Shown: piece by piece, positions 39,065 to 46,893 of the stretch | Layout: every line of letters starts with the position of its first letter | How positions within the stretch are numbered: position 1 is the first letter of the stretch | From: Streptomyces lavendofoliae | Lineage (GTDB): Bacteria; Actinomycetota; Actinomycetes; Streptomycetales; Streptomycetaceae | Assembly: GCF_014649735.1 (NCBI RefSeq) | Contig: NZ_BMTP01000020.1 | Location: 1-64,000, forward strand | DNA: 64,000 nt | Direction of reading: 5' to 3' | Translations under genes and position numbers: made by a program | Notes under the pieces: generated by a model | Database searches by the model: none | What the model was told of the DNA's origin: nothing | The model's input: only the letters and a program-made list of their open reading frames with translations

Positions 39065-39810
39065 TGGCGGAGGTACCAGTTCGCGGCGAGCTGCTGCAGC
39101 CCGGGCTGGTCGAACGGGGGCGTGAACTTCCCGGCGTCGACGCTGTTGTAGTAGCCGCCGCGGGGGAAGCACATGAGCGGGCGGGTGCCGGTGGCGGTCG
39201 CGACGCACTCGTGGTCCTCCACCGTGCCGTCGCCGTCGAGGTCCTTGTTCGGGTGAGCCAGGCCCATGATGTGCCCGAGCTCGTGGGCGAGGGTGTTCGT
39301 GCGGTAGGCGTCGTTCTTGGCCGGGTCGCTGGAGAACCAGGCGGGCTGGGTCCAGTATTCGGAGTCGATCTCGATGTGGCCGCCCCACGCGGAGCCGTTG
39401 CTGATCTGGTAGCAGGGCGAGGCTTCGGACATGCCGCGGGCGCCGGTGGGCTGGTGGCTGTAGTGGACGACGATGCGCCGGCGGGCGGGGCAGGTGCCGA
39501 GCGGGGTGAGGTCGAGGGTGGTGGTGACGGTCATCGGGATGCCGGTGACTTCGGTGAAGTGGGCGGCGATCCGCTGGTAGTACCGGGTGAGGACGCTCTG
39601 GCCGGCCGGGTCGGCGAACGCGATGGTGTACGGCTCGTCGGCGATGGAGTAGATGCCGCGTTCGGTCCAGGCTCGCCAGCCGCGGCCCTCGTAGGTGGGG
39701 GTGGTGGTGACCGCGGCGGTGGGGGACGGCGCGGCGACGACTGCCGTGAGGGCGGCGGTGACGGCTGTGAGGATCCCGGCGAGGCGTATGCGGCGGGAGA
39801 GAAAAGGCAT
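39061..39810 (-). CDS. Secreted zinc metalloprotease (metzincin-like)
   Basis: A 249-residue protein from the ATG at 39810 (an upstream GTG at 39828 lacks a site). Residues 1-33 are a signal peptide (RRIRLAGILTAVTAALTAVV, then APSPTAA). HELGHIMGLAH is the extended zinc motif HExGHxxGxxH of metzincins, and PLMCF could supply the Met-turn. Four further cysteines may form disulfides. It should act outside the cell on an unknown protein. Such genes are host-like cargo on an otherwise phage/plasmid-type element. The tiny secreted peptide gene lies just upstream in the same direction. Confidence 0.85.
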   Translation of the reverse strand: MPFLSRRIRLAGILTAVTAALTAVVAAPSPTAAVTTTPTYEGRGWRAWTERGIYSIADEPYTIAFADPAGQSVLTRYYQRIAAHFTEVTGIPMTVTTTLDLTPLGTCPARRRIVVHYSHQPTGARGMSEASPCYQISNGSAWGGHIEIDSEYWTQPAWFSSDPAKNDAYRTNTLAHELGHIMGLAHPNKDLDGDGTVEDHECVATATGTRPLMCFPRGGYYNSVDAGKFTPPFDQPGLQQLAANWYLRQ

Positions 39811-39967
39811 ACACCCCATGCTGGGCACAAAAGAGCCGGGTGTTGCCCCCGGTCAGTGGGCGGCGCGGGCCGGGGTGTGCCTGGCGGCGGCATCGGCTTC
39901 GTGATGGGCGCCGCCAGGCATTCATCCAGGGTGGCACGGGGCACTGACAGCCCCGGGTGCCGCTGGC

Positions 39968-40156
39968 CTACCAGATGGAGTCTCCGAGGGGCCCGAGGAG
40001 GGCGGTGACGGTGTCGGCGGGTGCGCTCCAGATGGAGTCGCCCTGGGTGGCGGCCAGCGGGGTCTCGGCGGGTTCGGCTGCGGCGGGCGCGGTGGTGGCG
40101 CCGAGGGCGGCGGCGGTGATCAGGGCCAGGGTGGCGATGGCGTGACGAGGGCTCAT
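39968..40156 (-). CDS. Tiny secreted peptide with duplicated GDSIW motif
   Basis: A 62-residue precursor with a GGAAGGGACC site. Residues 1-27 are a clear signal peptide ending TAPAAA. The mature peptide would be about 35 residues. The pentapeptide GDSIW occurs at 39-43 and again as the last five residues. It has no Cys. It lies upstream of a secreted protease in the same direction. It may be a signal, a surface peptide or a protease substrate. I do not recognise a named family. Confidence 0.65.
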   Translation of the reverse strand: MSPRHAIATLALITAAALGATTAPAAAEPAETPLAATQGDSIWSAPADTVTALLGPLGDSIW

Positions 40157-40457
40157 CAGCGGGTCCCTTCCGGTCGTGCGGGCGGTGGTGAGGGCGGCCG
40201 GTTCAGGTTCGCACGGGCCTGTCCGGGGGGCGAGGTGCTGCGCCTCCCCGTAACCGGACGCTTCCTGCTGCGAGTCCCCTGTCGCAACTCCGGCTGGCAG
40301 GACGGGAGTTGTTTTCGAGGAGGAAATGCCTGGTTACGGGGAGGTTCCTCGCATGTACGCTCGCGGATGAACGTGCCGGGTTCAACCATTTCGGCGTGCG
40401 GGTGATCGCAGTGCGAACAACCGCACGCCTGTGACGGGCGTCACGCGGAGGGTGCGG
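40157..40457. other. Divergent intergenic region with nested inverted repeats
   Basis: No gene is seen. CCTCCCCGTAACC (40243-40255) and GGTTACGGGGAGG (40332-40344) are perfect 13-bp inverted repeats 76 bases apart, enclosing CAACTCC / GGAGTTG. They could be operators or a long RNA hairpin between the divergent genes. Confidence 0.5.
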
Positions 40458-41513
40458 GTGTCAGGGATGGGTGCGGGCCGGCTGTCGCGGGAGGCACGCG
40501 AGCTGTACGGGCGGATCGCCCGCGGTGATCAGGTCGACGTCGACGCCGAGTCCGGGGTGCTGGAGGAGCTGGTGGCGTGGCGGCTGGTCGCCGTCCAGAC
40601 CGACGGGCCCGGCGGGCCGCAGGGGATGCCGGTGGTGCTGGACCCTGCGGAGGCCGTACGCCGGCACCGCGACGCGGGTCTGGCCCGGCTGGCGGCCGCT
40701 GCCCGGGACCTGGTCGACGCCCCGACGGTGGCGGATGAGCTGCTGCCGGAGTTCGAGCGGTCGAAGTGGTGGTCCGGGCCAGGGAGCGAGTTCCTCGCCG
40801 AGCAGAGCGTCGTCAACGCCCGGATCGCGGCCGCGGTCGCCGGCGCCAGGTGCGAGCTGCTCACCGCGCAGCCCGGCGGCGGCCGCACCCGCGAGCAGAT
40901 CGAAGCCGCCCTTGTACGGGACGGCGGGGCTCTGGCGCGGGGGATCGAACTGCGCACCCTTTACCGGGACACCGTCCGCGACGACCAGATCACCCGCACC
41001 TACGCCGCATGCATGTCCGGTCGGGGCGCGCAGCTGCGTACCCACATCGGCCCGTTCCAGAAGATGGTCATCATCGACCGCAGTCAGGCGTTCATCGCCG
41101 ACTACACGGTCCAGGACGCCGGTGCACGCGCGGCGCGGCACGTGAAGGACCGCGGGGTGGTCGCGTTCATCGTCGAGGTGTTCGAGGACGTGTGGCGCCG
41201 TTCGGAGCCGTGGCAGGGCGAGGGCCGGCCGTCCGACGACGGCGGCGACGGCGCGGGCGCGCCGCTGCGGACGACGGCGCTGCAGCGGGAGATCCTCCTC
41301 GACGCGGAGCAAGGGGTTCTGCAGGGGGTGACAGCGGCGCGGCTGGGGATCAGTCCGCGGCGGCTGTCGCAGGAGGTGTCGTATCTGCGGGAGGCGTGGG
41401 GCGCGCCGACGCTGGCGGCGCTGGTCGCGAAGTGGGTCCGGTCGCCGGATCGGGCGCTGGTGGATGAGGACCGGCGGCAGCGCGGGGACAGCGGGCGGGT
41501 CGGCGCGGCCTGA
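40458..41513 (+). CDS. Transcription regulator with PLD-like domain and LuxR-type HTH
   Basis: A 351-residue protein from GTG with a GGAGGG site (GTG 40431 is an alternative). The centre (IELRTLYRDTVRDDQITRTY, THIGPFQKMVIIDRSQAFIA) matches the phospholipase-D-like sensor region of TrmB/LuxR-type Streptomyces regulators, lacking the full HKD catalytic motif. The end (LQREILLDAEQGVLQGVTAA, RLGISPRRLSQEVSYLREAW) is a LuxR-type HTH. It is a stand-alone gene ended by a strong terminator and may control the divergent secreted-peptide gene. Confidence 0.75.
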   Translation: MSGMGAGRLSREARELYGRIARGDQVDVDAESGVLEELVAWRLVAVQTDGPGGPQGMPVVLDPAEAVRRHRDAGLARLAAAARDLVDAPTVADELLPEFERSKWWSGPGSEFLAEQSVVNARIAAAVAGARCELLTAQPGGGRTREQIEAALVRDGGALARGIELRTLYRDTVRDDQITRTYAACMSGRGAQLRTHIGPFQKMVIIDRSQAFIADYTVQDAGARAARHVKDRGVVAFIVEVFEDVWRRSEPWQGEGRPSDDGGDGAGAPLRTTALQREILLDAEQGVLQGVTAARLGISPRRLSQEVSYLREAWGAPTLAALVAKWVRSPDRALVDEDRRQRGDSGRVGAA

Positions 41514-41521
41514 ACACGGCG

Positions 41522-41550
41522 AAGCCCGGCCCCATCACGGGGCCGGGCTT
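41522..41550. terminator. Bidirectional terminator
   Basis: Perfect 12-bp stem AAGCCCGGCCCC / GGGGCCGGGCTT with a 5-base loop between convergent genes ending at 41513 and 41570. Confidence 0.88.
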
Positions 41551-41569
41551 CCGTCCGTACGGCGGGGGC

Positions 41570-42085
41570 TCATTCGCGGACCATGGCGCGGAACCGCTGC
41601 CAGACCGCGTTCACGATCGTCCACGACGTCGCGTCCCGCTTCTGGAGGTCCTCCACGTCCTTCTGCGCCCGGAAGAACTGGTCCACGCTGGACGGCACGG
41701 TGCTCGGGTCACCGACCAGGGCGCCCGCGAGGGCCTGGGCGTAGGGGCAGTCGTACTGGCTCCATCCGCGGTCGACTGCTTCCTGACGCCACTGCTTGAC
41801 CAGCTCCCAGCACCGGTCGTTCGCCTCCCGCTCCCGTGCGAAGCGCAGCTCGGCCGCGGCCAGGCGCTCGTCGGGGAGCATCTCGACCATCATCTGCAGG
41901 GTCCCGAGAGCGCGGGAGAGGTCGTGACGGGTGTGGGCCTCGCCGGCATGGCTTGCGATGTCGTGCTGAAGCTGGGACAGGCCCAGGACGGTGCTGGTGT
42001 CGGTTTGGTCGATGAACCAGTCGCAGGCCATCACGGGGCAGTGGAAGCGGGTGGTGCCGGTCGGTTCGGTCTGCTGCTCGGTCAC
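41570..42085 (-). CDS. Protein of unknown function, last gene of the long leftward operon
   Basis: A 171-residue protein from GTG overlapping the upstream stop. The N-terminus RFHCPVMACDWFIDQTD with a later HAGEAHTRHD looks like a C2H2-type zinc site; the rest is helical and charged. Such C-W-H small domains are common in Streptomyces elements. The function is unknown. Confidence 0.6.
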   Translation of the reverse strand: MTEQQTEPTGTTRFHCPVMACDWFIDQTDTSTVLGLSQLQHDIASHAGEAHTRHDLSRALGTLQMMVEMLPDERLAAAELRFAREREANDRCWELVKQWRQEAVDRGWSQYDCPYAQALAGALVGDPSTVPSSVDQFFRAQKDVEDLQKRDATSWTIVNAVWQRFRAMVRE

Positions 42086-42240
42086 GTCTGCTCCTGGTCG
42101 TCGGCGGGGCGGGGCGCCCAGAGTTCGGTCTGCTGCCAGGTGAGGGGGATCTCGGTCTGGCCGGGGAGGGGTTCGGGTGTGGTGGTGGTGAGCTGCTGCT
42201 CTACGCCCCGGAGCCTGGCCCGCGTCTCAGGCGTCGTCAC
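42082..42240 (-). CDS. 52-residue polar protein
   Basis: From GTG: VTTPETRARLRGVEQQLTTT, ending LWAPRPADDQEQT. It overlaps both neighbours (14 and 4 bases), which supports translation. Low complexity, no recognised family. Confidence 0.45.
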   Translation of the reverse strand: MTTPETRARLRGVEQQLTTTTPEPLPGQTEIPLTWQQTELWAPRPADDQEQT

Positions 42241-43024
42241 CCGCGTCCTCCATCGGCAGCATGGGCTGGCGCTCGTCGTGGCCCTTCGCCTCCCACTGGC
42301 TGCGGTAGCGGGTGACCGCGTCCGCGCAGTCTTGCCGGGCGTGGAAGACGGCGGAGTTCTCGCCGAGGTCCGGGCGCCACAGGTTCGGTCCGGGGAAGCG
42401 GACGGCCTGCATGCGGGAGGTGATGGGCTCCGTGCAGCCGTGGCAACATCCCGGCTGGATCGCCATCAACTCCTCGGTGTAGTTCACGGCGGCGGCGATG
42501 TCGTTCTCGTTGATCTCGTGCTGACAGGGGGGCAGCTCGCCGCACGCGCGACAGACGGCGTAGTGCTCGGGCAGCACGTCGAAATGTCGAGAGGCCCGGG
42601 TCCGGAAGTGGGACGGTTCTGCGGTGGGCTGGCCCTCAGGGCGCATCACCAGCATCACGGGGCGGTCACGCCAGTTCTCCTTCGTCGGACGGTCGCCGTT
42701 CGGGTAGCGGTCCCAGTAGGCGCAGGCGTCCGCGAACGCTGTGTCCCATTCCTCGCCCCACAGGTCTAGGGGAAGCTCCCGCACCTCGACGATCCGCCAC
42801 GGCTTGCGGTCGTGGACGATCAGAACGTCCGGCCCAAGCAGCACGTTCCGCGCGTCGAAGTGCCGCTCGAAGAGGCGCCGGTCTCGACGGCGCTGTGCGC
42901 TGGACGGGTTGTCCACGAACATGCTGCCCTTCCGTGCAGGCAGTGGATCGATGTGCCCGTTCTTCGTCGGGGTCCGGGTCTTCCAGTACAGCTGGCCGTT
43001 GATGCGGATGCTCGACACGCTCAA
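42227..43024 (-). CDS. Protein of unknown function with Cys pairs
   Basis: A 265-residue protein. The N-terminus (IRINGQLYWKTRTPTKNGHI, RRRDRRLFERHFDARNVLLG) is basic, and the C-terminus holds VCRACGELPPCQH and GCCHGCTEP, a probable zinc site. No known domain. It is coupled to both neighbouring genes. Confidence 0.6.
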   Translation of the reverse strand: MSVSSIRINGQLYWKTRTPTKNGHIDPLPARKGSMFVDNPSSAQRRRDRRLFERHFDARNVLLGPDVLIVHDRKPWRIVEVRELPLDLWGEEWDTAFADACAYWDRYPNGDRPTKENWRDRPVMLVMRPEGQPTAEPSHFRTRASRHFDVLPEHYAVCRACGELPPCQHEINENDIAAAVNYTEELMAIQPGCCHGCTEPITSRMQAVRFPGPNLWRPDLGENSAVFHARQDCADAVTRYRSQWEAKGHDERQPMLPMEDAGDDA

Positions 43025-43344
43025 GCCTCCTTCGGTGCGGGGGCGGGTACCCGGCGTACGCGGTGTGTGGGCCAGCCGGGGGCGGCGTTGAGGCGGTCGG
43101 AGTCGATGTCGATGAGGCCGAGCTCGAGGAGGTGGAGGAGCGCTTCGCGTACGGCGCCGTCGACGGTCTCGGCGAGGGTGAGGTTCTGCTTGTAGGTGCC
43201 TTCGGGGCCGAGGACCCAGTGGGTGGCGGCATGGCCGGCGATCCGGTCGATGCGCTTGAAGTCCTGGTCATCGGTGTCGACGGTGATGCGGGGCCAGGGG
43301 GCGAGCATGCGGTCGGGCAGGGGCGGCTTGTCGTCAGTGGCCAT
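43021..43344 (-). CDS. Protein of unknown function
   Basis: A 107-residue protein. ITVDTDDQDFKRIDRIAGHA and VDGAVREALLHLLELGLIDI suggest a small alpha/beta domain. It overlaps the next gene by 4 bases and the previous one by 11. Confidence 0.6.
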   Translation of the reverse strand: MATDDKPPLPDRMLAPWPRITVDTDDQDFKRIDRIAGHAATHWVLGPEGTYKQNLTLAETVDGAVREALLHLLELGLIDIDSDRLNAAPGWPTHRVRRVPAPAPKEA

Positions 43345-43618
43345 CGGTGATCACCGTGTCGGGCGCCTGCTCGCTGAACGCGTCGATGGTGGGGCAGGGG
43401 TGCGGGATGAGCGCCACCCACTCGTCCGTCGTCGGGCCCGTGGAGCGGCGTACGGAGCACTCGCTGCACCAGGTCTGGCCCATGTGCTGAACGGGCGCGT
43501 GGAGGGCGGTGACGCGGTTCCTGGCCCGAGCCAGTTCGGTCCGCAGGCGCTCCAGCTCCCGGTCCACAACTGCCCGCGCTACGTCGGCGGCCGCCTGTGC
43601 GTCCTCCAGCGTGCTCAC
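43334..43618 (-). CDS. Coiled-coil protein with a CxxC motif
   Basis: A 94-residue protein from GTG. The first 45 residues are a long helix (DAQAAADVARAVVDRELERL), followed by HMGQTWCSECSVRR and HPCPTID. Probably zinc-binding; the function is unknown. Confidence 0.6.
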   Translation of the reverse strand: MSTLEDAQAAADVARAVVDRELERLRTELARARNRVTALHAPVQHMGQTWCSECSVRRSTGPTTDEWVALIPHPCPTIDAFSEQAPDTVITDGH

Positions 43619-43974
43619 CGGCTGTCCTCCTCCTCGCGGGGAGCGGCCAGGAGAGACAGCTCCGTCGGGTCGGCGGCCAGCGAGCGCAGCCACGCGACCA
43701 TGACACCCCAGTCGCCGCGGAGCGTCTCCGCCTTCTCGGCGACGAGGTTGAGGACCGCTGCCTCCAGCTGCTCGCGCGCCTGCCGGATGCGGTCGTTGTA
43801 GTCCTGCTGACCGGCTTCGATCTCCCGGATGGACAGGTACTTACCGGTGCGCGTGTCGGTCAGGGGAGCGTGCGTGTAGTGGCCGTAGGCGGCGAGCTGG
43901 AACAGCTCGTATTGGGCGACGTTGTACGCCTTCTGCGTCTCGGTGAGCTCGGACTCGTTGCTGGTGTCGGTCAC
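43615..43974 (-). CDS. Helical protein of unknown function
   Basis: A 119-residue protein from GTG. It is mostly helical (TETQKAYNVAQYELFQLAAY, QQDYNDRIRQAREQLEAAVL). No motif. It is coupled at both ends. Confidence 0.55.
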   Translation of the reverse strand: MTDTSNESELTETQKAYNVAQYELFQLAAYGHYTHAPLTDTRTGKYLSIREIEAGQQDYNDRIRQAREQLEAAVLNLVAEKAETLRGDWGVMVAWLRSLAADPTELSLLAAPREEEDSR

Positions 43975-44894
43975 GAGGTGCGCTCCTCGGTCGTGTCGGC
44001 GGCGGCCGTGCGGGCGGCTTGGGCGTCGGTCTCGCCGTTCGGGCCGGCCTGGGCGAGGACGCCGCGGTGCTTGCGCGCGAGGTCTAGGCGTGCCGGGGTC
44101 CATTCGTGCTTGGCGGCGATCTCGTCGAGGGCGGCGGGGCAGTCGTCTCCGTGCTGGTGCTGCTGTTCGCAGTCCCAGCCGATGATGAGGGCGTAGAGCC
44201 AGGCGTCGGTCCAGTCCTGTGCCCAGTCGCGGGAGTCGTGGGCGAGGTTGTGGCGGAGGGACCACAGGGCGCTGTGGACGCCCGAGAGGAGGGCACCCTG
44301 CTCGCCGCTGAACCGCCGCCAGCTCTCGTAGGCGAGGTACATGGCCCGGCCGGCATCCCGGGCCTGGACAACCTCGTCTTCGGCGTCCCAGAGCCGGTCA
44401 TACAGCTCGGCCAGAGTGTCCTCGGTGAGGTCCGCGAGCGGAGTGCGGTGCTCGGGGTCGGTCTGCGGCGGCGCCTCGGGCAGAGTGCCGGTGACGGTGA
44501 GGACGTGCTGCTCCCACATGGCGCCCAGTACGCCGTGCCAGCGCTGCGGGGTCGGGGTCCAGCCGCATCCGCAGTCGATCGTCCACCGGCCTCCGGTGAG
44601 CTTGACGCGGCGCGGCATGTGGCCGGTGGCCAGTTGGGTGTGGTCGGGGCAGATGTGTCCGCCCGCGGGGAAGATGGAGCCGGATCCGAGGGTGTGCCAG
44701 CCCGTGCCGGACCACTCCGGACGGGCCGGGGTTTCACCGGCCATGCAGGCCATGGCGTCGTACTGCTTCAAGCATCCCGGCACCAGGCAGTTCCGGAGCG
44801 CTGGCGGGTTGGCCAGCTTGTCGATCTGGTCGTACAGGGCCGCAAGCTGTTCGGGGGTCAGCTGGTCGAGCGGGATGCGCTCCTCACGAATCAC
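43971..44894 (-). CDS. Protein of unknown function with Cys-rich centre
   Basis: A 307-residue protein from GTG overlapping the upstream stop. The N-terminus repeats the pattern LTPEQLAALYDQIDKL, and LTEDTLAELYDRLWDAE appears later, indicating an internal duplication. Between them are CLVPGCLKQY and IDCGCGWTPTPQRWH, probably zinc-binding. Two copies of a D-Q/E-L-T-x-D/E-x-L-A-x-LYD motif are visible. The function is unknown. Confidence 0.6.
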   Translation of the reverse strand: MIREERIPLDQLTPEQLAALYDQIDKLANPPALRNCLVPGCLKQYDAMACMAGETPARPEWSGTGWHTLGSGSIFPAGGHICPDHTQLATGHMPRRVKLTGGRWTIDCGCGWTPTPQRWHGVLGAMWEQHVLTVTGTLPEAPPQTDPEHRTPLADLTEDTLAELYDRLWDAEDEVVQARDAGRAMYLAYESWRRFSGEQGALLSGVHSALWSLRHNLAHDSRDWAQDWTDAWLYALIIGWDCEQQHQHGDDCPAALDEIAAKHEWTPARLDLARKHRGVLAQAGPNGETDAQAARTAAADTTEERTS

Positions 44895-45460
44895 GTCTCG
44901 TTCCTCTCGGGGCAGGTGGGGTGCTCTCGCGGGGCGCCGGTGATGGCAAACGGGTAGTCGCTGGCGAGGATCGGCCGCTGCTCCTCCCCGCAGGCGCCGC
45001 ACGTCTTGCAGCGCCAGTGCTCCCCGGTATCGGTCTGTACAAGGTCGAACCGGTCGTAGAAGGCGTTCAGCTCGGCCTCGCGGCGGGAGTAGATGGTGGA
45101 GCGCTGCTTGTACTCCTGGTGGGTGGCGGAGCCGGGGTCCTCTACGTGCTGGTTCCAGCCGGGCCGGTAGTCGGGGTGGTGGCTCCAGAGGCGAGCGAGG
45201 CCGCGCATGGTGTAGCAGGGGACTCCGCCGTCGCCAGGTGCGCAGGTGATGCAGCGGCCGGCGGACCGGCCGCGCATGTCGATCCAGATGTTGTGCTGGG
45301 AGGCGATGAGGTAGATCGTGTCGACGTTGGTGAGGGCCTGGTCGCGGGTCGGTCCAGGCGAGAGGGCTTCGGCGGCGGTCTGCTGTTCGGCGAGGCGGGC
45401 GTAGACGAAGTCCTCGCAGCGGAACTCCCACCGCCAGTCCGGGTCGTCCGGGCCGGTCAC
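44891..45460 (-). CDS. DUF6221-like protein with zinc-binding segment
   Basis: A 189-residue protein from GTG. The N-terminus (DFVYARLAEQQTAAEAL) and HHPDYRPGW resemble DUF6221 proteins; HWRCKTCGACGEEQ and RCITCAPGDG add Cys pairs. The family's function is not known. It overlaps both neighbours by 4 bases. Confidence 0.55.
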   Translation of the reverse strand: MTGPDDPDWRWEFRCEDFVYARLAEQQTAAEALSPGPTRDQALTNVDTIYLIASQHNIWIDMRGRSAGRCITCAPGDGGVPCYTMRGLARLWSHHPDYRPGWNQHVEDPGSATHQEYKQRSTIYSRREAELNAFYDRFDLVQTDTGEHWRCKTCGACGEEQRPILASDYPFAITGAPREHPTCPERNET

Positions 45461-45777
45461 CGGCTGCTCCCGTTGATGGCGCGGGCCACGGCGAGTGGGT
45501 TCGGCGCTACGGTGTCCTGCCAGCCCGGGTGTGTGGTGACCGTGAGGCGGTCGGCCTCGGAGCGCAGCCAGGCCGCGAGCGCGTGCGCGGTGGCCGGGGT
45601 GAACACGGCGACGAGGTCGGAGCAGGCGCCGCCGAAGCCGTTGACGAAGCCGTCGCGCCATGCGGTGGTCTTGTCGTAGGGCTTCCAGTAGTCCGCGGTG
45701 TCGAGGTCTTCCTGGGCGGTGTCAGCGAGGTCCATGAGGGTCTGGGCGGCGGTGCGGAGCTCGTCGGCGGGGGTCAC
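45457..45777 (-). CDS. Small protein ending in an NPLAVARAIN motif
   Basis: A 106-residue protein with a helical N-terminus (ELRTAAQTLMDLADTAQEDL) and the C-terminal NPLAVARAINGSSR. The next gene upstream ends NPYALDLARALNRSSQ, so the two share a conserved tail. The tail is a recurrent signature in Streptomyces hypothetical proteins; its role is unknown. Confidence 0.6.
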   Translation of the reverse strand: MTPADELRTAAQTLMDLADTAQEDLDTADYWKPYDKTTAWRDGFVNGFGGACSDLVAVFTPATAHALAAWLRSEADRLTVTTHPGWQDTVAPNPLAVARAINGSSR

Positions 45778-45962
45778 TGGCTGCTCCTGTTGAGGGCGCG
45801 GGCGAGGTCGAGGGCGTAGGGGTTGATCTCGCCTTCGTCGTCGCCGACGGCGAGGTCGTCGAGGAGTTCGGCGAGCGGGCCGCGGAGGGCGATGTCGATG
45901 CGCCGGCCGCCCATGCGGACGCGTTCCTCAGCGGCGCGGACTTCCTCAGCGGGCGTGGTCAT
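45774..45962 (-). CDS. Short paralogue with the same C-terminal tail
   Basis: A 62-residue protein starting MTTPAEEVRAAEERVRMGGR. It carries the NPYALDLARALNRSSQ tail related to that of its downstream neighbour. Coupled (ATGA). Confidence 0.55.
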   Translation of the reverse strand: MTTPAEEVRAAEERVRMGGRRIDIALRGPLAELLDDLAVGDDEGEINPYALDLARALNRSSQ

Positions 45963-46207
45963 CAGGTTCCCTCTCCGTGGGCGGGCTGGTCGTACAGGGC
46001 CTTGAGGCGTTGCTGTTGCCGGATGCGGCGGAAGTTGATGAGCCAAGAGGTGCAGTAGATGACTGCGTTCGTGGTGAGGCAGGCAGTGAGGGGTGGGGGC
46101 CAGTGGCCGAGGATGAGCCGGAGGAGGCCGGTGGTCAGGGCGGCGGCGACGGCGCCGAGGAGCAGGCCGTGGAAGACGGTGATGGGCGTGGTGGGCAGTC
46201 GGCTCAC
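45962..46207 (-). CDS. Two-span membrane protein
   Basis: An 81-residue protein with hydrophobic helices at about 11-31 and 37-56, then a basic tail (FRRIRQQQRLKALYDQ). It shares one base with the next gene. The function is unknown. Confidence 0.6.
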   Translation of the reverse strand: MSRLPTTPITVFHGLLLGAVAAALTTGLLRLILGHWPPPLTACLTTNAVIYCTSWLINFRRIRQQQRLKALYDQPAHGEGT

Positions 46208-46497
46208 CGGGCGCCGTCCCCTGCGCTGGTGTTCTGCGCCTCTACGTCGGTGATCTGCTGGCGTACGTAAGCCTGCGCGGCCTCGGTGCCTTCGAAGGCG
46301 CAGATGATGTCGGCGGTGGCGTGGAGGTAGCCGGCCGCGATGCCGGTGGCCATGGCGCTGATGTCGGGGGTGAGGGCGGCGGCGTCGAGGGCGCGGGCCC
46401 GGGCGGCGCCGAGGCGGTCGAGGAGGGCGCGGTACCGGTCGGTGGTCGTCTCGGTGCCGGAGGAAGCGGGTGGGGTTGCCGTGGTGGGCTCAGGCAT
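46204..46497 (-). CDS. Small helical protein
   Basis: A 97-residue protein. YRALLDRLGAARARALDAAA and MATGIAAGYLHATADIICAF indicate a helical bundle. The end overlaps the membrane gene by 4 bases. Not recognised. Confidence 0.55.
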   Translation of the reverse strand: MPEPTTATPPASSGTETTTDRYRALLDRLGAARARALDAAALTPDISAMATGIAAGYLHATADIICAFEGTEAAQAYVRQQITDVEAQNTSAGDGAR

Positions 46498-46891
46498 CGG
46501 GTGTCCCCTGCGGGTCGACTTCGGGGTGGGTGAAGTGGACCGTCTTGCCTTTTTCGCGGGCGTACTTGATCTCCGCAAGGGTGCTGTCGCCCACGTAGTC
46601 GCCGACGACGAGAACCCAGTTGGCGAGGCGGATCTTCGCCCGGTGCAGGTCGTCGAGGCGCTTCTTGCCGGCCTCGGCCTCGTCGGGGTCGTCCCACAGA
46701 GGGTGCGGGGCCTTCATGTCGCAGGCGGGCTTGATGACGATGTTGCCGGCCCAGGTGAGGGCGCGGTCGGCGTCGGCCATCTCGGCCATGAAGCGGGTGG
46801 AGCCGCAGATGACGACGATCGGGGGGATGCCGAGCTTGTCCTGGGCGGCGGCGAGGTGCTCTTCGGGGGTGTAGAGCTGCGGGTAGGACAC
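46490..46891 (-). CDS. Nucleoside 2-deoxyribosyltransferase-like / DUF4406-like protein
   Basis: A 133-residue protein from GTG with an AGGAGTCC site. PPIVVICGSTRF begins a Rossmann-like fold, and HRAKIRLANWVLVVGDYVGD followed by STLAEIKYAREKGKTVHF is typical of the nucleoside deoxyribosyltransferase/DUF4406 superfamily. Members exchange or hydrolyse glycosidic bonds of nucleotides. In phages they are linked to nucleotide metabolism or modification; the substrate here is unknown. Confidence 0.7.
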   Translation of the reverse strand: MSYPQLYTPEEHLAAAQDKLGIPPIVVICGSTRFMAEMADADRALTWAGNIVIKPACDMKAPHPLWDDPDEAEAGKKRLDDLHRAKIRLANWVLVVGDYVGDSTLAEIKYAREKGKTVHFTHPEVDPQGTPDA

Positions 46892-46893
46892 GG

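Noticed and set aside
40431-40457. Upstream GTG as start of the PLD-LuxR regulator
   Set aside because: GTG 40458 has a GGAGGG site at good spacing; the upstream GTG has none, though it cannot be excluded.
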